Shown here: piece by piece, positions 35,175-43,694 of the stretch
Layout: each line of letters opens with the position of its first letter
Position numbering within the stretch: position 1 is the first letter of the stretch
From: Prevotella sp.
Lineage (GTDB): Bacteria; Bacteroidota; Bacteroidia; Bacteroidales; Bacteroidaceae
NCBI GenBank assembly: GCA_024682415.1
Contig: JAIKZG010000005.1
Span: forward strand, 35,367-99,366
DNA: 64,000 bases
Direction: 5' to 3'
Made by a program: the position numbers and the translations under genes
The notes under the pieces: generated by a model
Database searches by the model: none
Told to the model about the DNA's origin: nothing
Seen by the model: the letters and a program-made list of their open reading frames with translations, nothing else

Positions 35175-35945
35175 ATGGGCAAAGGAAAATTAGAAAAGTT
35201 TGCTGACATGGAAAAGTTTGAGAATGTATTTCAATATCCATTCTCAGTTATCGACAATGTGCCGTTCACGATGAAAGGTCATTGGCGCGACGAATATTTC
35301 AAAAACGATAATCCTATCGTATTGGAATTGGGTTGCGGCAAAGGCGAATACACAGTGGGGCTGGCACGAATGTTTCCTAACATCAACTTCATCGGCGTAG
35401 ACATAAAGGGCGCGCGAATGTGGACAGGAGCAAAGCAGACTCTTGAAGAAGGACTAAAAAACGTAGCTTTTCTGCGCACCAACATTGAGATTATCGACCG
35501 TTTCTTTGATAAAGACGAGGTGCAGGAGATATGGCTAACATTCAGTGATCCACAGATGAAGAACGCTCACAAACGCCTGTCGAGCACATTCTTCATGGAA
35601 AGATACCGCCACTTCCTTGTAGACAATGGCATAATACATCTGAAGACCGATTCCAACTTCCTCTTCACCTATACTAAATATATGGTAGACGTGAACAAGC
35701 TGCCGTTGCTTTTCCGCACGGAAGACCTCTACAACACGGAAGGCATAGACGAGGAAACAAAGAAGATACTCGGCATTCACACATACTACGAACAGATGTG
35801 GATAGACCGCGGACTTAACATAAGATACACGAAATTCCGCCTGCCTAACGAGGGAACGCTGCAAGAACCCGACGTAGAAATTCCTCTCGACGAATATCGC
35901 AGCTATCACCGCCCAAAGAGAAGCGGGCTTAGCGTAAGCAAATAA
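35175..35945 (+). CDS. trmB: tRNA (guanosine(46)-N7)-methyltransferase
   Basis: SAM-dependent enzyme that forms m7G at position 46 in the variable loop of tRNAs. The 256 residues show SAM motif [29 protein letters not shown], and [18 protein letters not shown] in place of the usual FPDPWPK(K)RH. Assignment to TrmB is sound from overall order and length. It follows the tRNA unit but lies after the terminator and probably has its own transcription start. Confidence 0.93.
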   Translation: MGKGKLEKFADMEKFENVFQYPFSVIDNVPFTMKGHWRDEYFKNDNPIVLELGCGKGEYTVGLARMFPNINFIGVDIKGARMWTGAKQTLEEGLKNVAFLRTNIEIIDRFFDKDEVQEIWLTFSDPQMKNAHKRLSSTFFMERYRHFLVDNGIIHLKTDSNFLFTYTKYMVDVNKLPLLFRTEDLYNTEGIDEETKKILGIHTYYEQMWIDRGLNIRYTKFRLPNEGTLQEPDVEIPLDEYRSYHRPKRSGLSVSK

Positions 35946-36007
35946 AAAGCATGCTTTTGTGAAAAAAGAAAAAGCAAGCAAACAGATTACGCTTGCTACA
36001 GAGATAC

Positions 36008-36046
36008 AAAAAGTTCTTAAAGCGCGAGCTTTAAGAACTTTTTGCT
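36008..36046. terminator. bidirectional terminator overlapping the DUF5056 gene
   Basis: A near-perfect stem AAAAAGTTCTTAAAG / CTTTAAGAACTTTTT with a 6-nt loop. Its upper half encodes the last codons and stop of the minus-strand DUF5056 gene (stop at 36017). It serves convergent trmB as well. Confidence 0.8.
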
Positions 36047-36391
36047 TAATACCACGTCAATGGCGATAACGCCAATAACTGCTATTACTATTGTTGAGAG
36101 ATTTATCGAATGAATCAATTGCGGTGCTGTAGGCATATCAGGAAGCAATATTTCCACATACTTTATTCCTTTCAGAATGATTGCGCAGAACATAGGAATG
36201 CAATCGCTCATTAATATATAAACCAAAGCAATAACCGACCACACTGCAGTCCACACCCTATTGGCAATGACAGGACTTGACTCAAGTCTGATACGTCCCA
36301 TCACCCTTTCCGTGAAACCATTGTCGGCAACGTCAGTAACATTCGACGCGAAAAAATCCTTTAATATCTTGTCATTATCTGTCATATCCAT
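36017..36391 (-). CDS. DUF5056 family membrane protein, possible anti-sigma factor
   Basis: A 124-residue protein: a cytoplasmic N terminus (DKILKDFFASNVTDVADNGFTERVMGRI, about 1-40) and three hydrophobic segments (about 46-62, 66-80, 98-116). The N terminus fits the Bacteroidales DUF5056 family. It overlaps the ECF sigma gene by 17 bp on the same strand, and that arrangement is typical of a membrane regulator of the sigma factor; the anti-sigma role is inferred. Its last codons form half of a terminator stem. Confidence 0.75.
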   Translation of the reverse strand: MDMTDNDKILKDFFASNVTDVADNGFTERVMGRIRLESSPVIANRVWTAVWSVIALVYILMSDCIPMFCAIILKGIKYVEILLPDMPTAPQLIHSINLSTIVIAVIGVIAIDVVLSKKFLKLAL

Positions 36392-36914
36392 TTTTCTTTA
36401 AGTAGTCAGTCAGTTTGTCTTTTCCTCTGCGCAGATGCGACTTTATCGTATTCTGCGGCATTTCCGTAATCTCGGAAATCTTATCAATGGGATACCCCTC
36501 TATAAGCTGCAAAGTGATGCAAGTGCGCTCCTTTTCATTAAGCGTCTGCAACGCCTTAATCAAGTCCATACTCAAACCCTCAGGCGCGCTTTCGCTGTTT
36601 TGCCTCATTGCCTCGGAAGAATCCAAATCCTCTGTGAGATGCTGAGAGCGATGATAATCGTAGAGCACATTATAGCCAATGCGGAAAAGCCAGGTAGAGA
36701 AGCGGGCCATAGACTTGAAGTTGCCTATGCTATGCCAAGCCTTTATAAACGTCTCTTGTGCCAAGTCTTCGCTCAACTGCACATTGCCGAGCGTCTGACT
36801 TAGGAAGAAGCGTCGCAGTGGCGACTGATATTTCTCAACAAGAAGTCCGAAAGCCCTCTCGTCATGAAATGCCGTCGCCCTGGCAACTATCGCTATTTCG
36901 TTGAATTTACCCAT
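36375..36914 (-). CDS. ECF RNA polymerase sigma factor
   Basis: An extracytoplasmic-function sigma factor of about 179 residues. Region 2 (about 20-88) includes FLSQTLGNVQLSEDLAQETF and FSTWLFRIGYNVLYDYHR; region 4 (about 122-172) includes LNEKERTCITLQLIEGY and the helix-turn-helix MPQNTIKSHLRRGKDKL. The frame is open to a TTG at 36938, but the ATG at 36914 follows the purine run GAGAGAGAAGAGGG and is the better start. It is the middle gene of a three-gene unit with a membrane protein upstream and DUF5056 downstream. Confidence 0.92.
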   Translation of the reverse strand: MGKFNEIAIVARATAFHDERAFGLLVEKYQSPLRRFFLSQTLGNVQLSEDLAQETFIKAWHSIGNFKSMARFSTWLFRIGYNVLYDYHRSQHLTEDLDSSEAMRQNSESAPEGLSMDLIKALQTLNEKERTCITLQLIEGYPIDKISEITEMPQNTIKSHLRRGKDKLTDYLKKNGYDR

Positions 36915-36990
36915 CCCTCTTCTCTCTCTCTGTTTCAAGAGAAATCAATCACCTGCTTATTATTATCTACGATTTATCTCTATAATTGGC

Positions 36991-37749
36991 TTAACGCCTG
37001 TTCTGCTCACGTTGCCTTGCAGAATAGCTCATATACATTTGTCCGCCACCGAAGCAAGCTATCATGAAGCCGATACCCGACAACTCATGCGCGCCGAAGC
37101 ATAAGAACATTATCGCCAAGCCTAAGCCAATACCTACATTCTTTATACCCTTGTCCCAAAGAATATCATTATAACTCAGTCTGCCTCTCATTCCCATATT
37201 GCCATTTACTGGCTGAGAGCCGTCGCGCATTTCCTGCGCATTATCTATCTGCTCGCAAGGCTGCTCTGTGGCAGGCTGCGAAGCAAATTGCTGATTATAA
37301 TAACCCGACTTTATGCGTTCCTCCTCTAATCTTACATTATCCTTGTGGCGCTTCATCAGGAAACGAAGCAGAAGAATAACGATTATTACAGGCAGAAGCA
37401 ATATTCCAAACACGAATAAAAGCACCGATATTACGATAAACACACCTGCCGGACTATCAAAAGGGTGTCTACCAAATCTGTCACGAAAATCAAAATCGTC
37501 ATCATCATTTGTCGCTGTATATACTGGCTCTTTCGCAACTGTGGATGTATCCACATTCGATGTGTCAGAAACAGCGACTACTCCTTGCTGTGATGAATTA
37601 TCCTTAGTGCTGTCAGCTTTTGCTACAGCAGTCGTTGTTGGCTTGTGACTATAATGACTGCGATGACGAGCCTGACGCGCGGCGTCAATATTAGTCGGCG
37701 CTATTGCCAACAACATAACCAATGATATTATAACTTGTTTCATATCCAT
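36991..37749 (-). CDS. membrane protein, DUF6249-like
   Basis: A 252-residue protein with signal peptide (IISLVMLLAIAPTNIDAA), a Ser/Thr/Asp-rich linker (about 30-85), a strong hydrophobic segment (PAGVFIVISVLLFVFGILLLPVIIVILLL in part, about 100-130) and two C-terminal membrane segments with glycine-rich turns. It resembles Bacteroidetes DUF6249 proteins, of unknown role. It is the first gene of the ECF sigma unit, so it may belong to the envelope response that the sigma factor controls; this is inference. Confidence 0.65.
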   Translation of the reverse strand: MDMKQVIISLVMLLAIAPTNIDAARQARHRSHYSHKPTTTAVAKADSTKDNSSQQGVVAVSDTSNVDTSTVAKEPVYTATNDDDDFDFRDRFGRHPFDSPAGVFIVISVLLFVFGILLLPVIIVILLLRFLMKRHKDNVRLEEERIKSGYYNQQFASQPATEQPCEQIDNAQEMRDGSQPVNGNMGMRGRLSYNDILWDKGIKNVGIGLGLAIMFLCFGAHELSGIGFMIACFGGGQMYMSYSARQREQNRR

Positions 37750-37804
37750 ATTTACGTTTTAGCTTTTCTTTGTGTGTTAGACTCATCTTTCGCTTGATTA
37801 GTTG

Positions 37805-37812
37805 CAAAGATA
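37805..37812 (-). promoter_or_regulatory. -7 element for the ECF sigma unit
   Basis: Minus-strand TATCTTTG, 56 bp before the first gene of the unit. It lies 12 bp from the divergent -7 element of the rRNA methyltransferase gene. Confidence 0.55.
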
Positions 37813-37824
37813 AAAAAAAAAAAT

Positions 37825-37832
37825 TATTTTTG
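37825..37832 (+). promoter_or_regulatory. -7 element for the rRNA methyltransferase gene
   Basis: TATTTTTG, 45 bp before the ATG at 37877. The two divergent promoters must overlap, so polymerase binding at one should exclude the other. Confidence 0.5.
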
Positions 37833-37876
37833 CATCGCGATAGCAAGCACCCCCTATACATTATATATATGAAAAG

Positions 37877-39289
37877 ATGACTCCTCTACCAATAGAATTT
37901 ATAGAATACACAAGCAAGCTGATGGGCGACGACCTATGGGCAACGCTGCGCGATGGGCTGGAAGAAGACGCTCCCACAAGTATTCGTTTAAACCCTTTTA
38001 AATGCGATTTGAAAGCTACTGAAGTGAGCGAAGCCGACGGCATTGTGCCATGGTGTGAAGGAACAGGTTATTACATAAAGAACCGCCCCAACTTCACATT
38101 CGACCCCTTGCTCCACGCGGGAAGTTATTATGTGCAGGAAGCCTCGTCCATGTTTGTAAACGCAGCCATTAAGCAATACGTTTCAGAGCCAGTAATGATG
38201 CTCGACCTATGCGCCGCGCCTGGAGGAAAGAGCACGGCAGCGAGAGCGGCTTTGCTTGAGGGGAGTCTGCTTTTCAGCAATGAGCCTATGAGAACGCGCG
38301 CTCAGATTTTGGCTGAAAACATTCAGAAATTCGGTCATGAAGACGTGATAGTAACCAACAACTACCCACGCGACTATAAGAAATCAAAACTCTCATTCGA
38401 CGTAATACTTACCGATGTGCCTTGCTCTGGCGAGGGAATGTTTCGCAAAGACGAAGGAGCACGCTCGGAATGGAGCACACAGAATGTAGACAACTGCTGG
38501 CATTTGCAGCGCGAGATTGTTTCCGACATCTGGAAATGCCTGAAGCCGGGCGGACTGCTTATCTATTCCACCTGCACATTCAACGCTCATGAAGACGAGG
38601 ACAACGTAAACTGGATAATCAACGAACTTGGCGCTGAGCTTCTGCCTGTAAACACCAAGGACGAATGGCACATTACCAACGCTCTTACGGGCGATAACAA
38701 AGATATGTATCGCTTTATCCCCGGCAAAAGTCGTGGCGAAGGATTGTTCTTGGTCGTTTTACGCAAGACAGATGATGAAGCCTTCCCAGAACCAAAACTT
38801 GGAAAGAAGAAAGATAAGGAAAAGAACAAGGCGAAAATGCCTGTCAAGATAGACAAATCATGGATTATCAATGCCGACGACATGACTTTCTCACAAGCAG
38901 GCGACGACATCATTGCCGTTCCGTCACGATGGAGCGAGATATACAAGCTCGCTGCGAAGTCGCTCAACATTATTAGCAGCGGCATTACTCTCGGCACGAT
39001 AAAGGGCAAGAACATAATACCAGCTCAAAACCTCGCCCTCAGCCGATGTCTTAACAGGAAGGCATTCAATGAAGTGGAGGTAAATTATGAGCAGGCGATA
39101 AGCTATCTGCGCACCGAGGCAATCACTCTGCCTGCCGACACTCCCACGGGATTTACTCTGCTGACATACAGAAATACTCCTATCGGATTTGTAAAAAACA
39201 TCGGCACGAGAGCCAACAATCTCTACCCACAGGAATGGAAGATAAAAAGCTCGCACGTTCCTGAAGAAAATCGTGTATTACTTTTTTAA
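37877..39289 (+). CDS. rsmF: RsmF-like rRNA (cytosine-C5) methyltransferase
   Basis: SAM-dependent RNA m5C methyltransferase of the NOL1/NOP2/Sun family, 470 residues. Motifs are LDLCAAPGGKST (SAM site), VILTDVPCSGEGMFRKDE (motif IV with catalytic Cys) and LIYSTCTFNAHEDEDNV (motif VI with the second Cys). A C-terminal RsmF-type domain follows, with FIPGKSRGEGLFLVVL and, near the end, a PUA-like GFVKNIGTRANNLYPQEWKI. RsmF of E. coli modifies 16S rRNA C1407; the exact site here is inferred. Confidence 0.9.
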   Translation: MTPLPIEFIEYTSKLMGDDLWATLRDGLEEDAPTSIRLNPFKCDLKATEVSEADGIVPWCEGTGYYIKNRPNFTFDPLLHAGSYYVQEASSMFVNAAIKQYVSEPVMMLDLCAAPGGKSTAARAALLEGSLLFSNEPMRTRAQILAENIQKFGHEDVIVTNNYPRDYKKSKLSFDVILTDVPCSGEGMFRKDEGARSEWSTQNVDNCWHLQREIVSDIWKCLKPGGLLIYSTCTFNAHEDEDNVNWIINELGAELLPVNTKDEWHITNALTGDNKDMYRFIPGKSRGEGLFLVVLRKTDDEAFPEPKLGKKKDKEKNKAKMPVKIDKSWIINADDMTFSQAGDDIIAVPSRWSEIYKLAAKSLNIISSGITLGTIKGKNIIPAQNLALSRCLNRKAFNEVEVNYEQAISYLRTEAITLPADTPTGFTLLTYRNTPIGFVKNIGTRANNLYPQEWKIKSSHVPEENRVLLF

Positions 39290-39319
39290 AAAACATACAT
39301 AAAAAATATATAAGACAGC

Positions 39320-40114
39320 ATGAAACAGTATTTGGACTTACTGAACCGCATCCTTACCGAAGGCACACAGAAAGGCGACCGCACCGGCACCGGCACCATC
39401 AGCGTGTTTGGCAATCAGATGAGATTCAACATGGAAGACGGCTTCCCCCTTCTCACTACGAAGAAACTACACCTGAAAAGCATCATATACGAATTGCTAT
39501 GGTTTCTAAAGGGCGACACCAATGTGAAATACCTTCAGGAGCATGGCGTAAGAATTTGGAATGAGTGGGCCGATGAGAATGGCGAGCTTGGCCCTGTCTA
39601 TGGTCATCAGTGGCGTTCATGGCCCGACTATAAAGGTGGCACAATAGACCAGATAAAAAACGTAATCGACCTAATAGAGCATAATCCCGACTCTCGCCGC
39701 ATGCTTGTTTCGGCATGGAATCCAGCCGAGGTAGACCAGATGGCGTTGCCTCCATGCCACTGTCTGTTTCAGTTTTATGTAGCCGACGGCAAACTCTCCC
39801 TACAGCTCTATCAGCGCAGTGCCGACACATTCCTCGGAGTGCCTTTCAACATCGCTTCCTATGCGCTTCTGTTGCAGATGATAGCACAGGTGACGGGATT
39901 GAAGGCAGGTGAGTTTATCCACACCACTGGCGACACCCACCTCTATCTCAACCACTTGGAGCAGGCAAAGCTACAGCTCACCCGTGAGCCACGCCCACTG
40001 CCAAAGATGAAGATTAATCCTGACGTGAAAAGCCTTTTCGACTTCAAATTTGAGGACTTCGAGTTAGAGGATTACAATCCATGGCCACACATCAAAGCCG
40101 ACGTATCCGTATAA
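39320..40114 (+). CDS. thyA: thymidylate synthase
   Basis: Converts dUMP to dTMP using methylene-tetrahydrofolate. At 264 residues it equals E. coli ThyA length. Visible are [17 protein letters not shown], the loop [20 protein letters not shown], the catalytic cysteine in [33 protein letters not shown] and HLYLNHLEQ. folA follows 36 bp downstream, and the pair forms the dTMP-folate cycle. Confidence 0.97.
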   Translation: MKQYLDLLNRILTEGTQKGDRTGTGTISVFGNQMRFNMEDGFPLLTTKKLHLKSIIYELLWFLKGDTNVKYLQEHGVRIWNEWADENGELGPVYGHQWRSWPDYKGGTIDQIKNVIDLIEHNPDSRRMLVSAWNPAEVDQMALPPCHCLFQFYVADGKLSLQLYQRSADTFLGVPFNIASYALLLQMIAQVTGLKAGEFIHTTGDTHLYLNHLEQAKLQLTREPRPLPKMKINPDVKSLFDFKFEDFELEDYNPWPHIKADVSV

Positions 40115-40150
40115 AGGCAAACATCACTCATTTCCATAATATAAAGACAC

Positions 40151-40630
40151 ATGATTTCAATAATTGCCGCCGTGGCTAAAAACCGCGCCATTGGCTATAA
40201 AAACAAGCTTATCTATTGGTTGCCCAACGACTTGAAACGCTTCAAAGCTCTTACTACGGGCAACACCATCATCATGGGACGCCACACCTTTGAATCCCTT
40301 CCCAAAGGCGCGCTTCCCAATCGTCGCAACATAGTGCTTAGCCGCACGCAGAAGGATTTCCCCGGCTGCGATGTATATTCTTCGCTCGACGAGGCATTGC
40401 AACACTGCGATAAGGATGAAGACATATATATAATAGGTGGCTCATCTGTTTACGAGCAGGCAATGACAATGGCCGACCGCCTTTGCCTTACTGAAATAGA
40501 CGACACTCCCGACAATGCCGACGCATTCTTCCCTCCTTACGACAGCTGGAAAGAAGCATCAAGAGAAGACCACGAAACCGATGAGCGACACGCATTCCGC
40601 TACTCTTTCGTAGACTATGTAAAAGAGTAA
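40151..40630 (+). CDS. folA: dihydrofolate reductase
   Basis: NADPH-dependent enzyme that regenerates tetrahydrofolate after the ThyA reaction. The 159 residues start MISIIAAVAKNRAIGYKNKL and include the substrate-site acid in WLPNDLKRF, IIMGRHTFESLP, NIVLSRT and IIGGSSVYEQAM. It is probably cotranscribed with thyA and closed by the terminator at 40656. Confidence 0.97.
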   Translation: MISIIAAVAKNRAIGYKNKLIYWLPNDLKRFKALTTGNTIIMGRHTFESLPKGALPNRRNIVLSRTQKDFPGCDVYSSLDEALQHCDKDEDIYIIGGSSVYEQAMTMADRLCLTEIDDTPDNADAFFPPYDSWKEASREDHETDERHAFRYSFVDYVKE

Positions 40631-40655
40631 TCCATACTTACTGACATATCATAAA

Positions 40656-40690
40656 AAAAGCTACGCCGAAGATTATCAGCGTAGCTTTTT
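40656..40690. terminator. bidirectional terminator, folA / lipoprotein gene
   Basis: Stem AAAAAGCTACGC / GCGTAGCTTTTT with a 12-nt loop, between convergent genes. Confidence 0.85.
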
Positions 40691-40714
40691 AAATATCTTG
40701 TATATAGCGTGTGC

Positions 40715-41167
40715 TTACTTAAATGGCACTACTATTGAATCATTTCTCTGAGCAAGAGTGGCGGCTTCATCCTTTTTAAGACTCACAAAAATATTACGAT
40801 ATGGAATGCTGTACATTGCTCCTGTTAAAGGATCAACACCTAACCATCCTATAAGACCACCAAATACGAAATTACCTATATACCAACCATCAAGCTTGCT
40901 ACGCACTACAGTTGTAGTATCTACATATCCTGGCATAGAAAAGTTAATAGCATAAGACGCTTTCTTAAAATAGCCAGAACTTGCATCCAACCTTACTGTT
41001 TGAGGAGTAGTTCCTTCATAGACAACGATATTGTCTTCATCAGTAATTTTAAAGTGTGCGTTACTTGGGTTAGAAGAAATAGTTACAGGATAAGAACTTC
41101 TTGAAACGATTGTCGCGCAGCTGCTCATAAGCACGAGCGACATAAGCATTAAAGGTATCTTTTTCAT
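40715..41167 (-). CDS. lipoprotein with PEGA-like domain
   Basis: About 150 residues with a lipoprotein signal (MKKIPLMLMSLVLMSSC, lipobox Cys17). The segment VTISSNPSNAHFKITDEDN and VYEGTTPQTVRLDASSGYF resembles a PEGA domain, and YAINFSMPGYVDTTTVV fits too. A hydrophobic stretch follows (WYIGNFVFGGLIGWLGVDPLTGAMY), as in small Bacteroidetes surface lipoproteins. The frame is open to 41212, but that would put the signal peptide inside and precede the -7 element at 41193. Function unknown. Confidence 0.75.
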   Translation of the reverse strand: MKKIPLMLMSLVLMSSCATIVSRSSYPVTISSNPSNAHFKITDEDNIVVYEGTTPQTVRLDASSGYFKKASYAINFSMPGYVDTTTVVRSKLDGWYIGNFVFGGLIGWLGVDPLTGAMYSIPYRNIFVSLKKDEAATLAQRNDSIVVPFK

Positions 41168-41192
41168 TTTACATATTTTAAAAATATGTGTG

Positions 41193-41200
41193 CAAAGGTA
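41193..41200 (-). promoter_or_regulatory. -7 element for the lipoprotein gene
   Basis: Minus-strand TACCTTTG followed by GCACACA, 26 bp before the ATG at 41167. Confidence 0.55.
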
Positions 41201-41233
41201 ATAAAAAAGCATAATTTATAAAAATAATTGCAG

Positions 41234-41241
41234 TATCTTTG
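41234..41241 (+). promoter_or_regulatory. -7 element for rmuC
   Basis: TATCTTTG, 30 bp before the rmuC ATG. Confidence 0.55.
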
Positions 41242-41271
41242 TAGCGTTAATAATTAATTTCATTTTAAAAG

Positions 41272-42672
41272 ATGATTATAACATATATTCTCATAGCACT
41301 TATCATCGGCGGCGGAATAGGCTATCTCGCTGCCCAAAGCAAATTAGCCAAACTGAAACTTGAAGCACAAAACGAGCTTGCCACAGCCAACGCCAATGCT
41401 CAAACCACTCTCGCCAATGAGCAGGCACGAGCACAGCAGGAGCTTAACGACTGCCGACTTGAAGCTCAACGCCAGCTTGCCGCCGTGCAGACGGAGCTGG
41501 AAACCGTGCGCACACAGCTGAAGGCAGAACAGGAACGCAACTCTCAGGAAACACTGCTGAGAGAGGAGAAAAATCGCAAGGAAGCGGAAATAAGACAGGA
41601 GCAGTTTGCAGCGCAGCTAAAGACCGTGCAGGAGCAGTTCTCCAATCTTGCCACAAAGGTGCTCGACCAGACAAGCGACAAGCTAAAGACTCAGAATAAC
41701 GAGAGCATGGAGCACATCACGAAACCTCTGCGCGACAACCTTGAGCAACTGCAAAAAGCCATTCAGAACACTAACACTGAAACCACCAAGAGCACAAGTT
41801 CGCTCACTCAGCAGCTGAAAGAAATGGCTGAGCGCACCGACAAGATAAACCTCACCGCTCAGGAGCTTACCAATGTGATAAAAGGAAGCAACAAAATTCA
41901 GGGCAACTGGGGAGAGCGCATTCTCACCGAGATACTCGCCTCACAGGGCTTGCAGGAAGGCATAGACTACGACGTGCAGCAGATAATAACCGACGAGAAA
42001 GGCAACATTATAGAGAATGAGGACAGCGGCAGAAGAATGATTCCCGATGTAATCCTCCACTACCCTAACGACGAGGACGTGGTAATAGACTCAAAGATGT
42101 CTATCGACGCTTACTACAACTATGTGAACACCGAGGACGAAATGCTGAAAAGGAAATATGCCGCCGACATGGTGAAGAGCATTCGCACTCAGGTGAACGG
42201 ACTTGCGAAAAAGGAATATAGCAAATACATAAAAGCGCCACGCAAGGCCATCGACTTCGTAATAATGTTCGTGCCAAACGAGGGCGCGCTCCAGCTTGCC
42301 CTTGCCACAGAGCCACGCCTATGGGGAGAGGCTTTCGAGAAGCAGGTGTTTATCACGAGTCAGCAAAACCTCATGGCGATATTGAAGATGATACAGGTGG
42401 CATGGCGACAATATGCCCAGACCGAAAATCAGAACAAGGTGTATGGACTTGCCGAAGAACTTTTGAAGCGTGTGGGCGAATTTATAAAGCGATTCGACAA
42501 GGTGGGGTCCGATATTGAATCTCTGCACAAGCATTACGAGGAAGCCTACAAAAAGGCTTACACTGGCAAGCAGAGCATCATTCAGAAGGCTAACGAGCTG
42601 AAAGAGCTTGGCGTAAAGGAAAACGCCAACCACTCCATTCGTTCTACCGAGCCTGATTTGCTTGAAGAATAA
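41272..42672 (+). CDS. rmuC: DNA recombination protein RmuC
   Basis: RmuC family protein, 466 residues, thought to limit inversions between short repeats. An N-terminal membrane anchor (MIITYILIALIIGGGIGYL) is followed by a long coiled coil rich in Ala/Glu/Gln (about 22-200) and a nuclease-like domain with KIQGNWGERILTEILASQGL, PDVILHYPNDEDVVIDSKMSI (candidate PD-(D/E)xK site, D and K visible) and FVIMFVPNEGALQLAL. It is monocistronic with a hairpin at 42688. Confidence 0.93.
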   Translation: MIITYILIALIIGGGIGYLAAQSKLAKLKLEAQNELATANANAQTTLANEQARAQQELNDCRLEAQRQLAAVQTELETVRTQLKAEQERNSQETLLREEKNRKEAEIRQEQFAAQLKTVQEQFSNLATKVLDQTSDKLKTQNNESMEHITKPLRDNLEQLQKAIQNTNTETTKSTSSLTQQLKEMAERTDKINLTAQELTNVIKGSNKIQGNWGERILTEILASQGLQEGIDYDVQQIITDEKGNIIENEDSGRRMIPDVILHYPNDEDVVIDSKMSIDAYYNYVNTEDEMLKRKYAADMVKSIRTQVNGLAKKEYSKYIKAPRKAIDFVIMFVPNEGALQLALATEPRLWGEAFEKQVFITSQQNLMAILKMIQVAWRQYAQTENQNKVYGLAEELLKRVGEFIKRFDKVGSDIESLHKHYEEAYKKAYTGKQSIIQKANELKELGVKENANHSIRSTEPDLLEE

Positions 42673-42687
42673 CAACATTTTTATAAA

Positions 42688-42726
42688 AGTGTGCATCGCT
42701 AAAATATCAAATTTACGATGCACACT
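42688..42726 (+). terminator. hairpin downstream of rmuC
   Basis: Perfect 11-bp stem AGTGTGCATCG / CGATGCACACT with a 17-nt loop and no U-run; terminator function uncertain. Confidence 0.5.
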
Positions 42727-42750
42727 ATTGCACTATAAACGAAAAAAGAT

Positions 42751-42758
42751 TATATTTG
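42751..42758 (+). promoter_or_regulatory. -7 element for the aquaporin gene
   Basis: TATATTTG, 46 bp before the aquaporin ATG. Confidence 0.5.
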
Positions 42759-42804
42759 CCAATAACAATTAAAAAACATAATAATTAAAAACGTAAGTAA
42801 TAAT

Positions 42805-43494
42805 ATGAAAAAGTATTTAGCAGAGATGATCGGTACGATGGTACTTGTGCTGATGGGTTGCGGTGCAGCCGTAAGTTTAGGATGCGATATTGAAGTGCCA
42901 AGCAGCGTAATAGGCACGGCGATGGCATTCGGATTATCTGTAGTGGCAATGGCGTATACCATAGGAGGCATTTCCGGTTGCCACATCAATCCCGCCATCA
43001 CCCTCGGTGTTTATCTGAGCGGCAGAATGAGCGGAAAAGAAGCTGCCTACTACATCATATCACAGGTAATCGGCGGTATTCTCGGCGCTGCGATATTATT
43101 CCTCATCACATCAAGCGCGGGCCTAACGGGAACAGGCGCCAACGATTTGCAGTCGCTCAACGGCCTTGACCCAATCTCATGGGTAGGTGGACTCACCGCT
43201 GAGATATTCTTCACCTGCGTATTCGTGCTCGTAGTGCTTGGCGCGACAGCTAAGACCAATGGCGCTACCAACAATTTTGCCGGCCTTGCTATCGGTCTTT
43301 CACTTGTTCTTGTCCACCTTGTCTGCATTCGCTACACGGGCACATCAGTAAACCCAGCACGCTCTATCGGTCCGGCACTCTTCCAGTGTGGCACAGCCCT
43401 GACCAATCTATGGATATTCATCGTAGGGCCATTGGTAGGCGGTGTGCTTGCCGCCCTCATCTGGAAAGTAATAGACCCTATAAAGAATAAATAA
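42805..43494 (+). CDS. MIP family aquaporin/glycerol channel
   Basis: Membrane channel with six helices and the two half-helix pore motifs: SGCHINPAIT (first NPA, near residue 65) and TGTSVNPARSIGPAL (second NPA, near residue 180). At 229 residues and with the compact loops it resembles AqpZ, suggesting water transport. The selectivity-filter Arg after the second NPA is present (NPAR). It is a single gene, followed by the repeated palindrome at 43556. Confidence 0.92.
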   Translation: MKKYLAEMIGTMVLVLMGCGAAVSLGCDIEVPSSVIGTAMAFGLSVVAMAYTIGGISGCHINPAITLGVYLSGRMSGKEAAYYIISQVIGGILGAAILFLITSSAGLTGTGANDLQSLNGLDPISWVGGLTAEIFFTCVFVLVVLGATAKTNGATNNFAGLAIGLSLVLVHLVCIRYTGTSVNPARSIGPALFQCGTALTNLWIFIVGPLVGGVLAALIWKVIDPIKNK

Positions 43495-43555
43495 AGCTTA
43501 GAATATTTTCTTTTATTCATTGTTTTGCAGCTGATTACTGCAAGTTTTTAAAGCA

Positions 43556-43585
43556 TGGTGCGCAACTCTCACGAGCTGCGCATCG
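43556..43585 (+). repeat. dispersed 30-bp palindromic element, copy 1
   Basis: Core GCAACTCTCACGAGCTGCGCA. It folds as TGCGCA / TGCGCA with an inner CTC/GAG pairing. It lies 61 bp after the aquaporin stop; the second copy follows the AAA ATPase gene at 58344. Confidence 0.7.
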
Positions 43586-43645
43586 TTTGCTTTATTGAAA
43601 AGCGAAACGGCGTCTCGGCAAAGCGAAATAAAAACAAGCTTTTAT

Positions 43646-43676
43646 TTTGCTTTGCACTCGATTTGTATTACTTTTG
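43646..43676 (+). promoter_or_regulatory. promoter of the methyltransferase gene
   Basis: TTTG (43646-43649), 19 bp, TACTTTTG (43669-43676): full consensus, 19 bp before the ATG. Confidence 0.7.
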
Positions 43677-43694
43677 CAGACATAAAAACAAATT

